Assembly: GCF_031951985.1 (NCBI RefSeq) | Contig: NZ_JAVLVU010000001.1 | Location: 2,046,001-2,110,000 of the forward strand | Direction: 5' to 3' | Source: Mucilaginibacter terrae | GTDB lineage: Bacteria > Bacteroidota > Bacteroidia > Sphingobacteriales > Sphingobacteriaceae | DNA: 64,000 nt | Part shown: positions 61,786 to 64,000 of the stretch, piece by piece | How positions within the stretch are numbered: position 1 is the stretch's first letter | Layout: each line of letters begins with the position of its first letter | Position numbers and translations under genes: made by a program | Notes under the pieces: generated by a model | Databases searched by the model: none | Told to the model about the DNA's origin: nothing | What the model saw: the letters and a program-made list of their open reading frames with translations, nothing else

Positions 61786-62982
61786 TTGACTACCTATACT
61801 ACTTTAATTGTCCTCTGCTCACTGGTAATTTTCTCTTACCTGTTCGATTTAATTGCCGGTAAAACCAAAATACCATCGGTGTTATTGCTGCTGTTTTTAG
61901 GTGTGGCCATACACCAGGTAATTGATTATTTTGGCATTAAGGTTTTCGACCTTACTACCATTTTACCCACGCTGGGTACCTTGGGTTTAATACTCATTGT
62001 GTTTGAGGGTGCGCTCGAACTCAAGTATTCGCCCTCAAAAAACCAGGTGATCAAGCGCTCGTTTATGTCGGCATTTTTTATTTTGATATGCACCACGTTC
62101 TGCATATCGGGCTTAATATACATACTTACCAAAGCCGATTTTTATCGGTGTTTTATGAATGCCATTCCGTTCTGTGTTATCAGTTCGGCCATTGCCATAC
62201 CCTCGGCATCCAACATCAACAAGGAAAAAAAGGAGTTCATTATTTATGAATCATCGTTTTCGGATATTTTAACCGTGGTGTTGTTCAATTTTATGCTGAG
62301 TAACAGCTACATCAGCATTGGCTCGTTTGCCAAATTGGGGGTTGAACTGGTGGCCATTTTAATACTGGCACAAGTGGCCTGTTTGCTGTTATTGTACCTT
62401 ATTGGCCGCATTACACATCATGTTAAATTCTTCCTCATTATTGCATTGCTCATATTAGTGTACGCTATTGGGCAGTCGTTCCACTTATCATCATTAATTA
62501 TTGTGCTGGCCTTAGGCCTGTTTTTTAACAATGCTGACCAAATTAATTTGCCCTGGTTCCGCAAACACTTTATTTACCACGGCCTGCAGATCGACCTTAA
62601 ACAGCTCCTCCAACTATCGGCCGAAAGCGCTTTTTTAATGCGCACCTTCTTCTTTATCATCTTCGGTTTTACCATGGATGTTTATCAACTGCAAAAATCA
62701 ACCGTGCTTTTCATCGGCGGATTGATCCTGTTCACCATCTATTTCATTCGTTTCGTATACATTAAACTGGCGCTAAAAACAGAGCTCATGCCCGAACTGG
62801 TGATCGTTCCCCGCGGTCTCATCAGCGTATTGCTTTACTACAACATCCCCCAGCCGCTTCGCCTGCCCGGTGTTGAAACCAGCTTGCTCTTTGTGGTGAT
62901 ACTGGGCACCAGCATCATCATGAGTATAGGCTTGTTTTTTTATAACCGCCGGGTGAGTGCTAAAGAGTTTGAGAATGTTTAG
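61786..62982 (+). CDS. Cation:proton antiporter (CPA1-like)
   Basis: The 398 residues form about 12 membrane spans with the Na+/H+ exchanger fold: IPSVLLLLFLGVAIHQVI near 30, LGLILIVFEGALELKY near 66-82 (the FEGALE segment of the CPA family), and FVVISSAIAIPSASN-like and YESSFSDILTVVLFNFML segments (the conserved acidic ESxxxD near 153-158). The start is TTG 61786; an ATG at 61751 is out of frame. The C-terminus is short, without a TrkA-type regulatory domain. The ion (Na+ or K+) is not predictable. Confidence 0.85.
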   Translation: MTTYTTLIVLCSLVIFSYLFDLIAGKTKIPSVLLLLFLGVAIHQVIDYFGIKVFDLTTILPTLGTLGLILIVFEGALELKYSPSKNQVIKRSFMSAFFILICTTFCISGLIYILTKADFYRCFMNAIPFCVISSAIAIPSASNINKEKKEFIIYESSFSDILTVVLFNFMLSNSYISIGSFAKLGVELVAILILAQVACLLLLYLIGRITHHVKFFLIIALLILVYAIGQSFHLSSLIIVLALGLFFNNADQINLPWFRKHFIYHGLQIDLKQLLQLSAESAFLMRTFFFIIFGFTMDVYQLQKSTVLFIGGLILFTIYFIRFVYIKLALKTELMPELVIVPRGLISVLLYYNIPQPLRLPGVETSLLFVVILGTSIIMSIGLFFYNRRVSAKEFENV

Positions 62983-62987
62983 GGTAC

Positions 62988-63078
62988 AATGAGTGAATGA
63001 GAGAGAGAGGGAGCGAATGAGTGAATTATTTCAACCACTCATTACTCACTCATTCGCTCATTCACACCTTCACTCATT
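62988..63078. repeat. Inverted repeat of GAGTGAAT units before ligA
   Basis: The left side reads AATGAGTGAATGAGAGAG and GAGCGAATGAGTGAATT, the right side CCACTCATTACTCACTC, ATTCGCTCATTCAC and TTCACTCATT. It is the third and longest copy of the type at 6902-6981. Confidence 0.75.
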
Positions 63079-63101
63079 GGCAAAAACGCTATCTTCGCCC
63101 T

Positions 63102-64000
63102 ATGGCAACTAACCAGGCTAAACAACGCATTACCGAGCTTACCGCTGAGCTTAAGCAGCATAATTACAACTATTATGTGCTGGCTCAACCCACTATAAAT
63201 GATCAGGATTTTGATTTTAAATTGAAAGAACTGGCCGAACTGGAAAAACAACACCCCGAGTTGGCCGATCCTGATTCGCCCACGCAAAAGGTTGGCGGCG
63301 AGGTTACCAAGGAGTTTAAAACGGTAAGGCACCGCTGGCCTATGCTATCGTTAGGTAATACCTATAACGAGCAGGAGCTGCTGGACTTTGACCAGCGGGT
63401 ACGCAAAGCCATTGGCGATAATTTTGAGTACGTAGTGGAGCTTAAGTTTGATGGCCTGAGCATGAGCATTACTTATGAAGATGGCAAGCTGGCCCGCGCC
63501 GTTACCCGCGGCAATGGTGTTGAGGGCGATGAGGTGACCACCAATGTGCGCACCATACACACTATCCCTAAAAAGCTAAAAGCTGATAGCGGCTACCCTG
63601 ATTTATTTGAGATACGCGGCGAGGTGTTTATGCACCGCAAAGCCTTTGAGCGTTTGAACGACGAGCGTATTGAGAAAGGCGAAGTAGCTTATGCCAACCC
63701 GCGCAACTTTGCATCGGGCACCATGAAGCTACAGGATTCGGCCGAGGTGGCGCGCCGCCCGCTGGATTGCTTTTTGTATGCCCTGCACATGGAAAAGTCG
63801 CCATTTAAAACGCATTGGGAAAGCTTGCAGGCCATTAAAAGTTGGGGTTTACAGGTGAGTAATGATAGTAAACTTTGTGCCGATATTAAGGAAGTGCTGG
63901 AGTTTATTAATTACTGGGACACTGAGCGTTTTAACCTGAGCTTTGATATTGACGGCATCGTTATCAAAGTAAACAACTACGGCCAGCAAGAAGAGTTGGG
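63102..64000 (+). CDS. ligA: NAD-dependent DNA ligase (3' end outside window)
   Basis: LigA seals nicks in replication and repair with NAD+. The window holds the first 299 codons, starting at ATG 63102, only four bases after a TATCTTCG box. The Ia domain HNYNYYVLAQPTINDQDFD near 20-38 binds NAD+; PTQKVGGE near 60, HRWPMLSLGNTY near 78-88, the adenylated K115 in VVELKFDGLSMSI, TRGNGVEGDEVT, EIRGEVFM and NPRNFASGTMKLQD follow. All visible motifs are intact. The remaining OB, zinc, HhH and BRCT domains lie beyond the window. Confidence 0.96.
   Translation, partial: MATNQAKQRITELTAELKQHNYNYYVLAQPTINDQDFDFKLKELAELEKQHPELADPDSPTQKVGGEVTKEFKTVRHRWPMLSLGNTYNEQELLDFDQRVRKAIGDNFEYVVELKFDGLSMSITYEDGKLARAVTRGNGVEGDEVTTNVRTIHTIPKKLKADSGYPDLFEIRGEVFMHRKAFERLNDERIEKGEVAYANPRNFASGTMKLQDSAEVARRPLDCFLYALHMEKSPFKTHWESLQAIKSWGLQVSNDSKLCADIKEVLEFINYWDTERFNLSFDIDGIVIKVNNYGQQEEL

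Noticed and set aside
62988..63078. GAGTGAAT repeats as a CRISPR array
   Set aside because: Units are 8-11 bases, spacing is irregular, both orientations occur and no cas gene is present.

Overview
The window is a chromosomal segment of a Bacteroidota bacterium. It most likely belongs to the Sphingobacteriaceae (Mucilaginibacter/Pedobacter-like), which is an inference from gene content. The supporting signs are gldK- and gldN-type secretion/gliding genes, a single-subunit glycyl-tRNA synthetase, a DUF3467 gene directly behind rpoC, the arrangement tRNA-tuf-tRNA-Trp-secE-nusG-rplKAJL-rpoBC, promoters of the TTTG...TAnnTTTG type, and an almost complete lack of Shine-Dalgarno sequences. No rRNA, prophage, insertion sequence or CRISPR array was seen. 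The sequence looks like ordinary, stable chromosome with a few decayed genes and many palindromic intergenic repeats.

Layout. 1-5750: the end of a pRiA4b ORF-3-like gene, miaA converging on rmlD, then a gldK-gldN pair with no gldL or gldM between them. 5853-11843: a minus-strand operon for activated sugars and exopolysaccharide (WcaI-type glycosyltransferase, gmd, fcl, ugd, UDP-xylose synthase) behind a good promoter. 11926-25956: the large minus-strand information-processing block: tRNA-Thr, tRNA-Tyr, tRNA-Gly, tRNA-Thr, tuf, tRNA-Trp, secE, nusG, rplK, rplA, rplJ, rplL, rpoB, rpoC, DUF3467. 25967-27584: rpsU-xerC-hpf, in which rpsU and hpf carry strong AGGAGG ribosome binding sites, unlike the other genes here.

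27666-34373: a frameshifted DinB-family gene, two exported putative zinc proteases (DUF885, GldB/DUF2268-like), a VapBC-like toxin-antitoxin pair whose toxin has a nonsense codon, an M28 peptidase and small hypothetical genes. 34373-39611: a UbiD decarboxylase, a small membrane protein, a FtsB/DivIC-like protein, a RhlE-type helicase and a beta-carbonic anhydrase. 39682-44474: a type-I-like export operon (ABC membrane domain without an ATPase domain, HlyD-like adaptor, TolC-like channel) preceded by 585 bases with no gene. 44553-53149: a GNAT acetyltransferase, an M42 peptidase, a sugar nucleotidyltransferase, an Ere-like esterase, a LytS/LytTR two-component pair, a histidine phosphatase, and a GntR-TauE-DUF1634 operon controlled from a 20-bp perfect inverted repeat shared with a divergent GH31 glucosidase. 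55634-64000: apt, glyS, an AI-2E-type transporter, DUF4230, OsmC, an Old Yellow Enzyme, a cation/proton antiporter and the first 299 codons of ligA.

The points most worth following are the NBD-less exporter operon, the GntR/GH31 perfect operator, the gldK-gldN split, the strong ribosome binding sites on rpsU and hpf, the two recently broken genes, and several families of intergenic inverted repeats, one nested inside another. Nothing here is clearly a wholly new system; the exporter is the best candidate.
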